From Myxococcota bacterium (GTDB taxonomy: Bacteria; Myxococcota_A; UBA796; JAFGLY01): DNA of 64,000 nucleotides. The position numbers and the translations under genes are program-made. A model generated the notes under the pieces. That model had not been told where the DNA came from. It searched no databases and saw nothing but the letters and a program-made list of their open reading frames with translations. The DNA lies in the NCBI GenBank assembly GCA_024276675.1, contig JAJRWT010000060.1:62001-126000 (forward strand), given 5' to 3'. Positions 8,724-17,714 of the stretch are shown piece by piece; the first letter of the stretch is position 1; every line of letters starts with the position of its first letter.

Positions 8724-9434
8724 ATGTCCATTGCAGATAGATTGGCAGAGGTACGCCGGCGAATCAATCGAGCATGCCAGGAAGCTGGCCGTGACCCCGG
8801 CACCGTGACCCTGGTGGCGGCCAGCAAGTTCCAGAGCCCCTATCTCATCAAGGAAGCCATGCTCCTGGGCCAGAGGCATTTTGGCGAAAGCTACGCACAA
8901 CATCTTCGCGACAAGGCGCGTCTGCTGGGCATCGGCTCGGGCTGCGACGACCCCGGGGCAGCCGGCCCCCCATGCTGGCATTTCATCGGGACCCTCCAGC
9001 GCAACAAGGTCAAGTACGTTGTGGGGACCGCCACGCTGATCCATTCCGTCACCAGCGAGCGGATCGGCCGGGCCATCTCATCCAGGGCGGGGGGCAGGCT
9101 GGTTCCAATCATGGTGGAAGTCAACATCGGCCAGGAGCCCACCAAGACCGGCGTACAGCCATCGCAAACCCTTGCCCTCTGCAAAACCCTGCGGGAAATG
9201 CCGGGTCTGGACCTGGTGGGGCTCATGGCCATGGCGCCCATGCTGCCCGATGCGGAAAAGGCAAGACCGTATTTCAAGAAGCTGGCCGACATGGCCGCCG
9301 AAGGAAGGGCCATGGGGCTGGCGCTGGACAAGCTCTCCATGGGCATGACCCACGATTTCCAGGTGGCCATACAGGAAGGTGCCACGCACATCAGGGTGGG
9401 AACGGCCATCTTCGGAGCCCGACCCTCTCTGTAG
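8724..9434 (+). CDS. yggS: YggS/PLPBP family pyridoxal-phosphate homeostasis protein
   Basis: 236 aa, normal length. Family landmarks are VAASKFQSP with the PLP-binding Lys at residue 35, HFGESYAQ, FIGTLQRNKVKYVV, VEVNIGQEPTKTG, GLMAMAP, LSMGMTHDFQVAIQEGATH and the final RVGTAIFGAR phosphate-binding turn. The protein is a single-domain fold-type III PLP carrier that buffers free PLP and influences amino-acid and keto-acid pools; it has no known catalytic activity. It follows maf on the same strand after the 28-bp tandem repeat and ends with TAG. Confidence 0.95.
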   Translation: MSIADRLAEVRRRINRACQEAGRDPGTVTLVAASKFQSPYLIKEAMLLGQRHFGESYAQHLRDKARLLGIGSGCDDPGAAGPPCWHFIGTLQRNKVKYVVGTATLIHSVTSERIGRAISSRAGGRLVPIMVEVNIGQEPTKTGVQPSQTLALCKTLREMPGLDLVGLMAMAPMLPDAEKARPYFKKLADMAAEGRAMGLALDKLSMGMTHDFQVAIQEGATHIRVGTAIFGARPSL

Positions 9435-9478
9435 AGTTGGGCCCCCGTCGGGCTGCCCGGGGCATGGCTGCGTTCCCA

Positions 9479-10240
9479 TCAACGCAGCGCCAACAGAACC
9501 GTTATGGCCGCCAGCAACACCAGCAGCAGGACCAGTAGAGCGTTTTCCAACCTCCGGGAGATACGAAACGCCGGTACGCGCCAGCGGAACCAGGAGGCCG
9601 GAGTCCTGCGGCGCGTCAGCGACCCGGGCGCGGCGCCGGGGCGAGGCAGGGCCCCGGGGCGAGAGCCTGGTTTCCTGGTCGCGCCGGTGCGGATTCCGGA
9701 CATGGCAGAAGGCGTGGGGGGCATCGAGATGGGCGGGGCCGGGGGACTGTCCCGGGGGGCCGGGGCGCTGCTCTTGCGCGCGGGGCTGCCGGGGCGGGGC
9801 GGGGCGCTGCTCCCAGCTACATCACGACTTGCGGTTGGAACCATGGGACCTGGTGGAGAACCGCGGTTGCTGCCCTGCCGCCTAACAGGGGGAATGCTGG
9901 TTTGCCGTGCGGCAGGGCCGGCTCGCCGTGCGAGGGAGGAAGCGCCTGGCATCGGTAGTCCCGGCCTTTCGCGAGTACGATCCTTCACCCGGATGGGCTT
10001 GCCATCCCCCACGTAGATCCTAGCGGGACCCACGCGGGGTTCTTCCGGTTCAGGAGATACAGGGATGGAGTCCGAGGCTGAGGGCTCGTGTTCCTTCCTG
10101 CCGGCAGTGTCCGGCGGTGGAGGAGGCAAGACGATGGTGGGCACCCATTCATCCACCAACATGGCGCTCGGATCGGCGCTGAACAACCTTGATCGCGGCC
10201 TTGTGGCGCCTGGTCTTCCCGGTCTTCGATTGCTAGCCAC
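9479..10240 (-). CDS. Proline-rich tail-anchored membrane protein, unknown
   Basis: 253 aa from a GTG at 10240. Residues 1-220 are low-complexity, rich in Pro, Arg, Ser and Gly, and probably disordered (for example TIVLPPPPPDTAGRK, ISMPPTPSAMSG). The only hydrophobic segment is the extreme C-terminus (ALLVLLLVLLAAITVLLALR), so it should be a tail-anchored inner-membrane protein with its bulk in the cytoplasm. It is the last gene of a three-gene minus-strand set, 47 bp after a small HTH-like protein and behind a coiled-coil protein. No family recognised. The composition is unusual, but the long frame and tight spacing make it a likely gene. Confidence 0.6.
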   Translation of the reverse strand: MASNRRPGRPGATRPRSRLFSADPSAMLVDEWVPTIVLPPPPPDTAGRKEHEPSASDSIPVSPEPEEPRVGPARIYVGDGKPIRVKDRTRERPGLPMPGASSLARRAGPAARQTSIPPVRRQGSNRGSPPGPMVPTASRDVAGSSAPPRPGSPARKSSAPAPRDSPPAPPISMPPTPSAMSGIRTGATRKPGSRPGALPRPGAAPGSLTRRRTPASWFRWRVPAFRISRRLENALLVLLLVLLAAITVLLALR

Positions 10241-10287
10241 CAGTCACCTGCCTGCACCGTCGTAGACACGGAATGAAAGAACCACCT

Positions 10288-10812
10288 TCAGGCGAGCCAG
10301 AGGGCGGCGAGACCGGCGGGCATGGACCGCCCCTCCACCAGCTCTTTCAATTCGGAGAGCGTTTCTGATCGGAGGCTTGCGCGGTTTCCGGTTGGAGAAG
10401 AATGGCTGGATGCATAGCCTTCCCTGATGAGCAGGTTGAGAGCACGCCTTGCCATCTGCTCGTGGTCGGAGTCCATACCCCTGAAGACGTTGTCCACACG
10501 AGTACTGGTCTCGCCGACGATGCCGCGCCTTAGCATTTCGGCGACAATTGCCCGCAACACGCCCCTTTCGGGTATGGGATCGTCGTCGATGGTTCGCTCG
10601 GCACTCCACCAGGTCTCTATTTCTCCCAGCTTGCGCACCTTGTCCAGAACATTCTGCTCGAAACGCAGAGTGGGCTCGAAGGCATCGTTGGCCGCGAGAA
10701 TCCTGACCACATCGAAGGGATGCACACCCAGCAGACGGGCGATGTCTGCGACGTTGAGTTTATGGAACTGCTCGACTCCCAGCATGTCGGCCCCTTGTAG
10801 CGATAAGTTCAT
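10288..10812 (-). CDS. Small protein with N-terminal HTH-like segment, unknown
   Basis: 174 aa. Residues about 19-45 (LNVADIARLLGVHPFDVVRI) look like a compact helix-turn-helix of the sort that begins many small regulators. The remainder is mixed helix with a conserved-looking RGIVGETSTRVDNVFRG segment and QMARRALNLLIREGYASS, which could be a second winged-helix-like unit. ATG 10812 and ATG 10785 are both possible starts. It sits between the coiled-coil gene (24-bp gap) and the proline-rich tail-anchored gene (47-bp gap), so the three are probably one operon. No assigned family. Confidence 0.65.
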   Translation of the reverse strand: MNLSLQGADMLGVEQFHKLNVADIARLLGVHPFDVVRILAANDAFEPTLRFEQNVLDKVRKLGEIETWWSAERTIDDDPIPERGVLRAIVAEMLRRGIVGETSTRVDNVFRGMDSDHEQMARRALNLLIREGYASSHSSPTGNRASLRSETLSELKELVEGRSMPAGLAALWLA

Positions 10813-10836
10813 CGTAGCCTGAAATTGCGTTACCCA

Positions 10837-11925
10837 CTACCAGTCGTCGTCTCCCCCTCGACGAAGGACCACCTGGATGGGCTTGGCGGGTTGGGAGCCG
10901 GTGGGATTGTCTTCTTCAGGAGGGGGAGACACGGATGCTTCTTCGGGCTGCTCCAGCGGGTCTGCTTCCAGGGCCCCATGGCCGCCGTAGCCGTCCTGGG
11001 TTTCGTCCGGAGCAATCGTAAACGGGCTCACCCAGACGGTATGCAGGTTCAGAGCCAACGCCCTGAGTTCCCAGGCCTGTTCCACAAGCTCGTTCAGAAG
11101 CCCGTTGGCCACTTCCTTGACATCCGGGCTGATCACGTGATCGCCCAACCACACCTGCACGAGGAGCGCACCGTCTAGATCTTTGTAGGCGATGGGGGCG
11201 TCCTGTGCGCCCAGGGTGATGAGCAGACGGGTTACGGCGGCAACCACCCTGTATGCCAACTTTGCCGCGGGATCTTCTTCACGGTTGGGCCAATCTCTGT
11301 AGGCCGCGAAGCCCACGGGCAGCAGTATGGCGAAAGCGGCAGGCGGGCCCTCGTCCGGGTCCACCGAAGCCACCAATCCAATAGTCTTGGGCTCGACTTC
11401 AAGCGACAATGACATGCCGTGACCCAGCTCGAACAACGGCGCCAGGCGGTTCTTGATGGTGGCGTGGTGGGCTTCCACCACCTCGCGATAGCTGGACGGC
11501 AGGGTGTCCAGTATCTGCTCCACCTGGGAAAACTTGCTGAACTCTTCCAGGTCGTGGATGACATCCGGGTCTTCCAGGCGCTTCTTCAACTCGGCCCTGT
11601 TCAGCTCCTGAAGCTCCAGAAAAGCCGCCGAGCGCGTTGCAAGAAGGTCGGTATCGGCCTTGATGGCGTCTTGCATCGCTTCGTGGGAACGCAGGGCTTC
11701 TTCTTCGGGCAGCTTACGAAGCTGGTTCAGCACCTGCTCGCGGAGCTGCGTGTTGTCACCGAGCTTGCGCTCCAGGTCGGCCAGCTTCTTGCGCAGTTTC
11801 TTGTCTTCTTCGTCTATTTCTGCGAGATAGCGCTGGTGGTTGGTCAACCGTTCCTCGCGCCACCTCCTGATGGCGACAAGCTCGACCTCCAGCGCCGGTA
11901 GTTCCTGGTTTGGCACGTTGCTCAT
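10837..11925 (-). CDS. Coiled-coil protein of unknown function
   Basis: 362 aa from the ATG at 11925, which has GGAGGG about 5 nt upstream; the longer upstream frame lacks a good site. Residues about 15-130 are strongly charged and heptad-like (WREERLTNHQRYLAEIDEED, KKLRKKLADLERKLG, LKKRLEDPDVIHDLEEFSKF), a predicted coiled coil. A globular middle follows (GMSLSLEVEPKTIGLVASVD, FAILLPVGFAAYRDWPNR, LAYRVVAAVTRLLITLG, DLDGALLVQVWLGDHVISPD). The C-terminus is a Pro/Glu-rich tail ending GGDDDW. It is the first gene of the minus-strand cassette, divergent from the ABC ATPase gene with a 262-bp intergenic gap that probably holds both promoters. Function unknown. Confidence 0.7.
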   Translation of the reverse strand: MSNVPNQELPALEVELVAIRRWREERLTNHQRYLAEIDEEDKKLRKKLADLERKLGDNTQLREQVLNQLRKLPEEEALRSHEAMQDAIKADTDLLATRSAAFLELQELNRAELKKRLEDPDVIHDLEEFSKFSQVEQILDTLPSSYREVVEAHHATIKNRLAPLFELGHGMSLSLEVEPKTIGLVASVDPDEGPPAAFAILLPVGFAAYRDWPNREEDPAAKLAYRVVAAVTRLLITLGAQDAPIAYKDLDGALLVQVWLGDHVISPDVKEVANGLLNELVEQAWELRALALNLHTVWVSPFTIAPDETQDGYGGHGALEADPLEQPEEASVSPPPEEDNPTGSQPAKPIQVVLRRGGDDDW

Positions 11926-12187
11926 CGGCCCTCCGTCTGCGGTGTGGGTTGCCTGGCTGGCGAGCTTGTATCTTCCACGGGCCAGAAGTATCCCACCAGC
12001 TTCCAGGGAAGAGTAACAAATCGGGGGGATGTTCGCGGCCACAATCGTCACCGTGGCCTTGGCGCCGGAACGGCGATGGCAACACCCCTGTGTCCACGGC
12101 AGATCCAAGCCAGAGATCCTGTTTGCCTTGCGAGCGTGCTATCTTCTCGACGAAATAGCGTCAGCCAAGCTGACCAGGAATGAAGAA

Positions 12188-13624
12188 ATGTCGTCGAAGA
12201 CCGGAGTTCTCCCCCTCCAATCCACCGGATCAAACGTCGTTGAAGCCCAGGGTGTCGGCAAGAAGTTCGACATCTACCTCAACGACAGGAGCCGTTTTTT
12301 CGAATTTTTCGGAAGGCGCAAACACCACGAGGAACACTGGGCCCTGCGCAACGTCTCTTTCCAGGTGCGTCGGGGAAGGAGCTTCGGCATCGTGGGCGCC
12401 AACGGCGCCGGAAAATCCACGCTTCTCAAGTTGATCGCTCGCATCTCCAGGCCCACCGAGGGCCTCCTCAAGGTCAACGAAAGCATGTCCACGCTACTCG
12501 ACCTGGGGCTGGGCTTTCACCGTAACTTCACTGGCCGCGAAAACATCACGCTCAACTGCTCCCTGCTGGGCATGTCGCGGGAAAAGATGGAGGCCCGGAT
12601 CCCCCACATCGTCGAGTTTGCCGAATTGGCGGCCTTCATCGATTACCCGGTGCGAACGTATTCCACCGGAATGCTGCTGAGATTGGGATTCTCCATTGCG
12701 GCCCACTCCGACGCCGAGGTCTTCCTGGTGGACGAAGTCCTGGCCGTGGGTGACCAGTACTTCCAGCGCAAGTGCATTCGCAAGATCGAAGAATTCGTGG
12801 ACCGTGGCCGCACCATAATCCTGGTCAGTCACGACCTGCACGCGGTCCGCAGCCTCTGCCACGAAGTCCTGTGGCTGCACGCGGGCGAAACCCAGGCAGT
12901 CGGCCCGGCCAGGGACGTGGTGGACCGCTACCTGGGGCAGGAGCGCGTGCGGGTCGCCATCAACGAAAACACCGGGAACCGGCCTCTCCCCTTCCAGCCA
13001 TCCACTTCTCCACCTCCCCCGCCGCAGAGCTACGAAGCCACGGTGGACGATCCCCAACTCAAGAGCACCATCATGGAAGCCTGCGCTATCGCAGACCCCA
13101 GGGGCACCTGGAACGAATCGCTCCAGGCACGTCCCTACGACCAGTACGACGGTGACAAGCCCATAATCGTGGGCAGTGGCGAGGTGCGCGTGTTGGAGGT
13201 CAGGATCATGGACAACCTGGGTCGTCCTCGTCATCGCTTCAGGACGGGCGACACCATGGTAGTGGCGGTTACCTTCAGAACCACCGAACCCGTGGAACGT
13301 CCCATATTCGGCGTAGCCCTGTTCCGCGACGACGGCACCTATGTCTACGGCCCCAACACCAGGTACGACGGCGTGCTGGACAGGACCTACCACGGCATCT
13401 TCACCTATTTCATCGTCTACCCCAGGCTCCCCCTTCTGGCGGGCACCTTTCGCATCTCCATCGCCGTGTTCGACAGTTCCCACCTGAAGCCGCACGTTTG
13501 GCACAACCAACTGTACGAAATCGAGCTGTTGCAGGACGTGGAGGACCACGGGCTGGTCCGCCTTCCCCATGCCTGGGGCATGATCACCCATCTGAACGCA
13601 GAAGACGAGGCCCCGGAAGAGTGA
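12188..13624 (+). CDS. Polysaccharide ABC transporter ATPase, Wzt type with C-terminal sugar-binding domain
   Basis: 478 aa from the ATG at 12188. The N-terminal half is an ABC ATPase: GANGAGKST (Walker A, about 70-78), TYSTGMLLRLGFSIA (signature), VFLVDEVLAVGD (Walker B), LVSHD (H-loop). A proline-rich linker at about 275 leads to a C-terminal beta-sandwich (VRVLEVRIMDNLGRPRHRFR, GTFRISIAVFDSS, GLVRLPHAWG), the domain that in Wzt binds the end group of the O-antigen or other glycan. It would power export of an undecaprenyl-linked glycan across the inner membrane. No matching permease (Wzm/TagG) is in the window. Its TGA overlaps the GTG of the next gene (GTGA), coupling it to a glycosyltransferase. 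Confidence 0.92.
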   Translation: MSSKTGVLPLQSTGSNVVEAQGVGKKFDIYLNDRSRFFEFFGRRKHHEEHWALRNVSFQVRRGRSFGIVGANGAGKSTLLKLIARISRPTEGLLKVNESMSTLLDLGLGFHRNFTGRENITLNCSLLGMSREKMEARIPHIVEFAELAAFIDYPVRTYSTGMLLRLGFSIAAHSDAEVFLVDEVLAVGDQYFQRKCIRKIEEFVDRGRTIILVSHDLHAVRSLCHEVLWLHAGETQAVGPARDVVDRYLGQERVRVAINENTGNRPLPFQPSTSPPPPPQSYEATVDDPQLKSTIMEACAIADPRGTWNESLQARPYDQYDGDKPIIVGSGEVRVLEVRIMDNLGRPRHRFRTGDTMVVAVTFRTTEPVERPIFGVALFRDDGTYVYGPNTRYDGVLDRTYHGIFTYFIVYPRLPLLAGTFRISIAVFDSSHLKPHVWHNQLYEIELLQDVEDHGLVRLPHAWGMITHLNAEDEAPEE

Positions 13625-15047
13625 ACCACAGGATCCTGCTAATCGGCCACGGTCCGCTTCCCGGCGATGGATCCCACTACACGGGCTTTCCCCAACTGCG
13701 CACTGCATCCTTCCTGGAGGGACTGCGCTCGACCCCCATGCAGGTGGGGCTGGTGGAGCTGCACACCTCAGGCCCACCTGCCAGGGAGCCGCCAGTAGCC
13801 AGGCCCCTGGCCCGGGAACGCCGCGATTACCGACATTGGCGGCTGCACATGGCAAGCCCAGACTGGCTCCCCACCCTCAGGGCCCTGGTGGCCGACTGGA
13901 AGCCCGGAGCCATTGTCACGGCGGGTCCCTATCACCCCATGCGTGCGGCCATCGCCGCAGCCGGCGACCTGCCTCTCTGGATAGACGTCCCCGGAGATCC
14001 CTTTGCCGAGGCCCAGGCCATGCAGTCGGCAGCGAGAACGGGCTTTTCGCCGGAGCCGGGCTCCAGCCGCCAGCCCCATGCCGACCAGGTCGCGGCCTAC
14101 GTGGCGGCTTTGCAACGGGGCGACAGCTTCTCGGTCATCTCCCGGGCCCAGGGGCATGCCATTCTGGGCCAACTGGGCATGGTGGGCCGCCTGGCCACAT
14201 CTCCCGTGGACTGGCCGTGGTTTCGCGTCGTCCCCCCCCTCTACCCCATCTCCTCGCTGCCCCTGCAGCAGCCCCGGCACCGTGCACCGGGCAGTCCCCT
14301 GGTGCTGCTGCTGGCGGGTGGCTTCAACACCTGGCTGGACGTGGAGACCATCGCCGAAGGCCTGCACATGGCCATGTCGTCGGGAGCCGATATCAGCGTC
14401 ATCTGCACAGGGGGGGCGTTCCGAGCCACCACGTCGGGGCCTACCGGCGCTTTCGCAACCTGGTGGCCCGGGGACCCCACCCGGACAGGTTCATCTTCCA
14501 CGGCTGGGTGGCCCATGGGAAGCTCCCCAACCTGGTGTCAGGCGCCGACGCCCTCCTGAACCTGGACCTGCCCGGCCCCGAGGCCATTCTGGGAAGTCGC
14601 ACCAGGCTGCTCATGGCCACCCAACTGGGACTCACCTCAGTCACCAGCACCGGCTCGGAACTGGCCCGAGACATGGCCGATGCCGGAGCCGCGATTGCTA
14701 TTCCAACGGGCGACGCCCGGGCCATGGCCAACACCCTCCAGCGCCTGTTCCTGGAGGGCCTGGATGTCTCCATGCCCCGACGAGCCCAAGACTGGATGCG
14801 AGCCTCCCTGGACCCTACCCGCCTGTTGCAACCCATGCTCCACTGGGTCAGCAGTCCAACCAGATCCCCCCAGGGTATTCACTACCAGGTGAGCATGGCC
14901 CGCCAACTCGAACATTGCCGGGCCCAGCTCCGCGCCATCCACGGAAGCCCCACCTGGCGGGCGTTGGCCCGCCTGCACCGGGCCATCAGCCCCCTGCTGG
15001 CCGCACGGGGCCTGTTCCCGGACAAGACCATCCCGGAACAGGAATGA
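13621..15047 (+). pseudogene. GT-B glycosyltransferase, split by a frameshift at a G7 run
   Basis: The reading frame opens with GTG at 13621, overlapping the ABC ATPase stop (GTGA). It reads NHRILLIGHGPLPGDGSHYT ... PLVLLLAGGFNTWLDVETIA up to the G7 run at 14410-14416. Beyond that, protein-like sequence continues only in another frame (DRFIFHGWVAHGKLPNLVSG, RLLMATQLGLTSVTSTGSEL) to the TGA at 15045. One extra base at the G run would restore a roughly 475-aa protein with two Rossmann-like halves, a GT-B fold of the glycosyltransferase group 1 type. The C-terminus is a helical HGSPTWRALARLHRAISPLL segment seen in O-antigen transferases. Coupling to Wzt fits glycan assembly. Whether the shift is real, programmed or a homopolymer error cannot be told from one sequence. 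Confidence 0.75.
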
Positions 15048-15231
15048 CTCCCGGTCGGGGGGGACCGCGTCAAGGCAGCCGAATCATGCCGCAACCAGGG
15101 GGGCCAGTCGCTACTGCGCCGGGCCCTGGCCGAAGCTTCCAGCCCGCGGACGGAGCCCCACCAGTTATTATTGTTGTCAACCACTCCAATCACAGGCTGC
15201 GAGGGCGGACATTACAACCGGGGCTGGTAAG

Positions 15232-16506
15232 ATGAAGAGGCTCGTAGGAACCATTCTGCTCCTGGCGATGCTCTCCGCCGTCACCCTCTTCGTCGTGGAA
15301 GATGCACGCTGGCCCGACCCCGCCCAGGTCCCCGCCATCGTCGTTCCCCAGGCTCCGCTGCCGGCGGACCAACAGGCGTGGAAGCTGCTGAAACAGGCGT
15401 GCCAGGTAGTGCCCGACAAGAGCTGGCTGAGCGAGGAACTGCGGGTAAAAGGGCCCCCGGATGCTCGGGATCTGGCAGCCTGGAAGACTGCCGAGGCCGG
15501 ACTGGACCGGCTGGATCGCGCCATGGAGAGCCCTGGCCTTTCTATCCCAACCCCAGACACCAATCTTCTGATCGGTGATGTGGATCCCGACACCGTCACC
15601 CTCCAGTGGCTCTCCCGCGCTCCCCTCCTTCGGGGCTGGGACCTGGCCCTGAACGGCGACATACAGGCGGGTGTGACCGCCATGGGGACCGTCCTCTCGC
15701 TGGGCCAACGGTTGCTGGATGCCGATACCCACCTGCTGCCGATGATGGTGGGCCTGAACATCCAGAACTTGGCCCTGAGGGAACTCCAGGAACTCCTGGA
15801 CAGCACCGCTGCCGGTGATCGCGCCGCCCACGCCCAGGCTCTGCAGATGGTGGCTCCCCTCCTGGACTCCCCTCCGGCCCTTCCCCGCGCGCTGGCCTAC
15901 GAATGCAACGCCACCGAAAAACTCCTCCGGGGCTTTGGGGCTTCACCCTCTGACATGGCCGAGCAGCCCGACCTGCCCTACACTCTGCCCTTCCCCGCAT
16001 GGACCGTGACCCCGTTATACAATGCCTCCATGTCCGTGATGTGGCATCGCCTTCGTTGCAGCGACATCATCACCCAGGCCAGCACTCCTTTCCACCAGCG
16101 CCGCGAGCCAGAAAACCTCGCCCTCTGGCCCAGCGAAGGGCTGCCGTCCCCCAGCCAACTGGTCCACTACCCCGCCAGTCGCGTTCTCTACCAGCTCTCC
16201 TACTGGGACTACATGGACTTCGTCCTACGCGAAGACATGATGCGGGCACACCGGGCGGTGCTGGCCGTGACCTGGGCGGCCAGGCTCCATGCCTTCGATC
16301 ACGGCGGCCGACTGCCCGCCGGCACAGCCGACCTGGTCCCGCAGTACCTGGAACGAGTACCGGCCGATCCCTTCGGAGCGGGAGATGTCATCCTGAAAGA
16401 TGGCCAGGTGTGGTCGCTTGGCGACGGCATGAAGGCCCTGGCGGAGTTGCCCAATCCACAGCAATTGCGTTGGTCCGTCGCCACCTGGTATGGCTTCGGT
16501 GGCTGA
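15232..16506 (+). CDS. Secreted or membrane-anchored protein, unknown
   Basis: 424 aa. The N-terminus MKRLVGTILLLAMLSAVTLF is a signal peptide or single anchor with no lipobox Cys. The body is largely helical (LPADQQAWKLLKQACQVVPD, AEAGLDRLDRAMESPGLSIP, LHLLP-type repeats) with many Pro-Leu pairs. A conserved-looking C-terminal segment (RAHRAVLAVTWAARLHAFDH, GGRLPAGTADLVPQYLERVP, DPFGAGDVIL, DGQVWSLGDG) resembles the end of large secreted proteins in planctomycetes and myxobacteria that carry type II secretion pseudopilin-like tails. Its ribosome-binding site is weak. It follows the glycosyltransferase by 184 bp. Function unknown. Confidence 0.75.
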   Translation: MKRLVGTILLLAMLSAVTLFVVEDARWPDPAQVPAIVVPQAPLPADQQAWKLLKQACQVVPDKSWLSEELRVKGPPDARDLAAWKTAEAGLDRLDRAMESPGLSIPTPDTNLLIGDVDPDTVTLQWLSRAPLLRGWDLALNGDIQAGVTAMGTVLSLGQRLLDADTHLLPMMVGLNIQNLALRELQELLDSTAAGDRAAHAQALQMVAPLLDSPPALPRALAYECNATEKLLRGFGASPSDMAEQPDLPYTLPFPAWTVTPLYNASMSVMWHRLRCSDIITQASTPFHQRREPENLALWPSEGLPSPSQLVHYPASRVLYQLSYWDYMDFVLREDMMRAHRAVLAVTWAARLHAFDHGGRLPAGTADLVPQYLERVPADPFGAGDVILKDGQVWSLGDGMKALAELPNPQQLRWSVATWYGFGG

Positions 16507-16568
16507 AAACAGCCGGAATCCCACCACGCCAATGGCAGGCCGCGTCTCGGGTCAAGATACCCTGATAA

Positions 16569-17714
16569 ATTACAAAACAACCGGGCATTCGGTGCCTCCC
16601 GGGACAGCCCCCTGGGGGCAGCGCGTTACCAGGTGCCGGAGGCTGCCACGATGAGGTGCTAAAGGGGAACGGCATCGTCACCTGGTAGGCGGACCCCGCC
16701 CTCAAGATCTCCCTCCTTCGTCCCATCTCCGTGCTCACCCACGAGCTGGATCAGTGGCTGGGGCCACGTCTCTTCTGGCTCCACCACCTTCACAGCCTGC
16801 TATGGTATGCCGCCGCAGTGGGAGTGGTGGGGCTCATGCTTCGCCAGGTTCAACATGGGCCATCGCGAGCCGTGGGGCTGGCCACGCTGCTGTTCGCGGT
16901 GGATGACGTCCACTCCATGAACCTGGGCTGGCTGGCCAACCGCCACGCCATCATCTGCGTGGTATTCGGCGGCCTGGCCTTCCTGGCTCACCTGCGCTGG
17001 CGTGAATCGGGCCGCGGGAGCTGGCTGCTGCTGTCCCCGGCCACAATGGGCCTGGCGTTGTTCTGCGGCGAATCTGCCCTTGGAGCGGCGGCCTACCTGG
17101 TGGCCTGGCAGTTGACCCTGGACAAGGGCTCCTGGCTTCGTCGCCTTGGAGGCATCGCACCCCAGGCCCTGCTGATCCTGGCCTGGAGGCTGGTCTACAA
17201 CGACCTGGGCTACGGCATCAGCGGCTCGGATCTCTACGTGGATCCCGCCAACTACCCGCTCCCCTTCGCTCTGGCCCTGCTGGAGCGTTGGCCGGAACTG
17301 CAGTCGAGCCAGTGGCTCGGCGTCCCCATGGACGTCGTCATGTCCATGCCATCCATCGTGCGCCTGGGCGCCTTCGCACTGGGCCTGGCAACATGTGTCT
17401 TCATGGCCTGGCTGCTGTTTCCCCTGCTGCGCCGCTCCGGAAGACAATGGGGCCGTGCCATGGACGCCGCCACTCCTGGGCGAGCAGGTAGAAACTCCGA
17501 AACTCTCTGTAACAGCCCTGTTTCCCGCGTTGCGCACCGACTGAACCAAGTAGTGGTGCCCGACAGCGGTCCACATCCGCCAGTCCCCCCCCCAGAGGGC
17601 AACCCCGAACACTCGCAGCCCTTCCCCGCCTGCGCCACGTCCATGAATGCCAGAAGGACAACGCCTGGCTCGTGGGGCGATGATGCCGCCTTCTTCGCAG
17701 CTACCTCAACCTGA
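16569..17714 (+). pseudogene. Remnant of a polytopic membrane protein, internal TAG and decayed ends
   Basis: From GTG 16731 the frame encodes a polytopic protein (LHSLLWYAAAVGVVGLMLRQ, FAVDDVHSMNLGWLANRHAI, GESALGAAAYLVAWQLTLDK, APQALLILAWRLVYNDLGYG). It resembles a family of large myxobacterial integral membrane proteins with a glycosyltransferase-39-like topology. Family-like sequence also lies upstream of that GTG: in the same frame, GNGIVTW, then TAG at 16686-16688, then ADPALKISLLRPISV. This suggests a conserved Trp codon (TGG) changed to TAG. Further upstream the frame decays to a TAA at 16566. The 3' part after about 17450 loses membrane character and becomes Pro/Arg/Asn-rich. Both ends are therefore missing and the gene is most likely non-functional. 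Confidence 0.6.

Noticed and set aside
8273..9044. Minus-strand ORFs over the 28-bp repeat and yggS
   Set aside because: They are low-complexity frames made by the tandem repeat and antisense to yggS.
10837..12108. Start of the coiled-coil gene at 12108
   Set aside because: That segment lies in the divergent intergenic region, lacks a ribosome-binding site and has no coiled-coil character; ATG 11925 has GGAGGG.
17252..17661. Minus-strand frames in the 3' part of the membrane-protein remnant
   Set aside because: Composition is Gly/Arg/Ser-rich with no motif; no supported gene.
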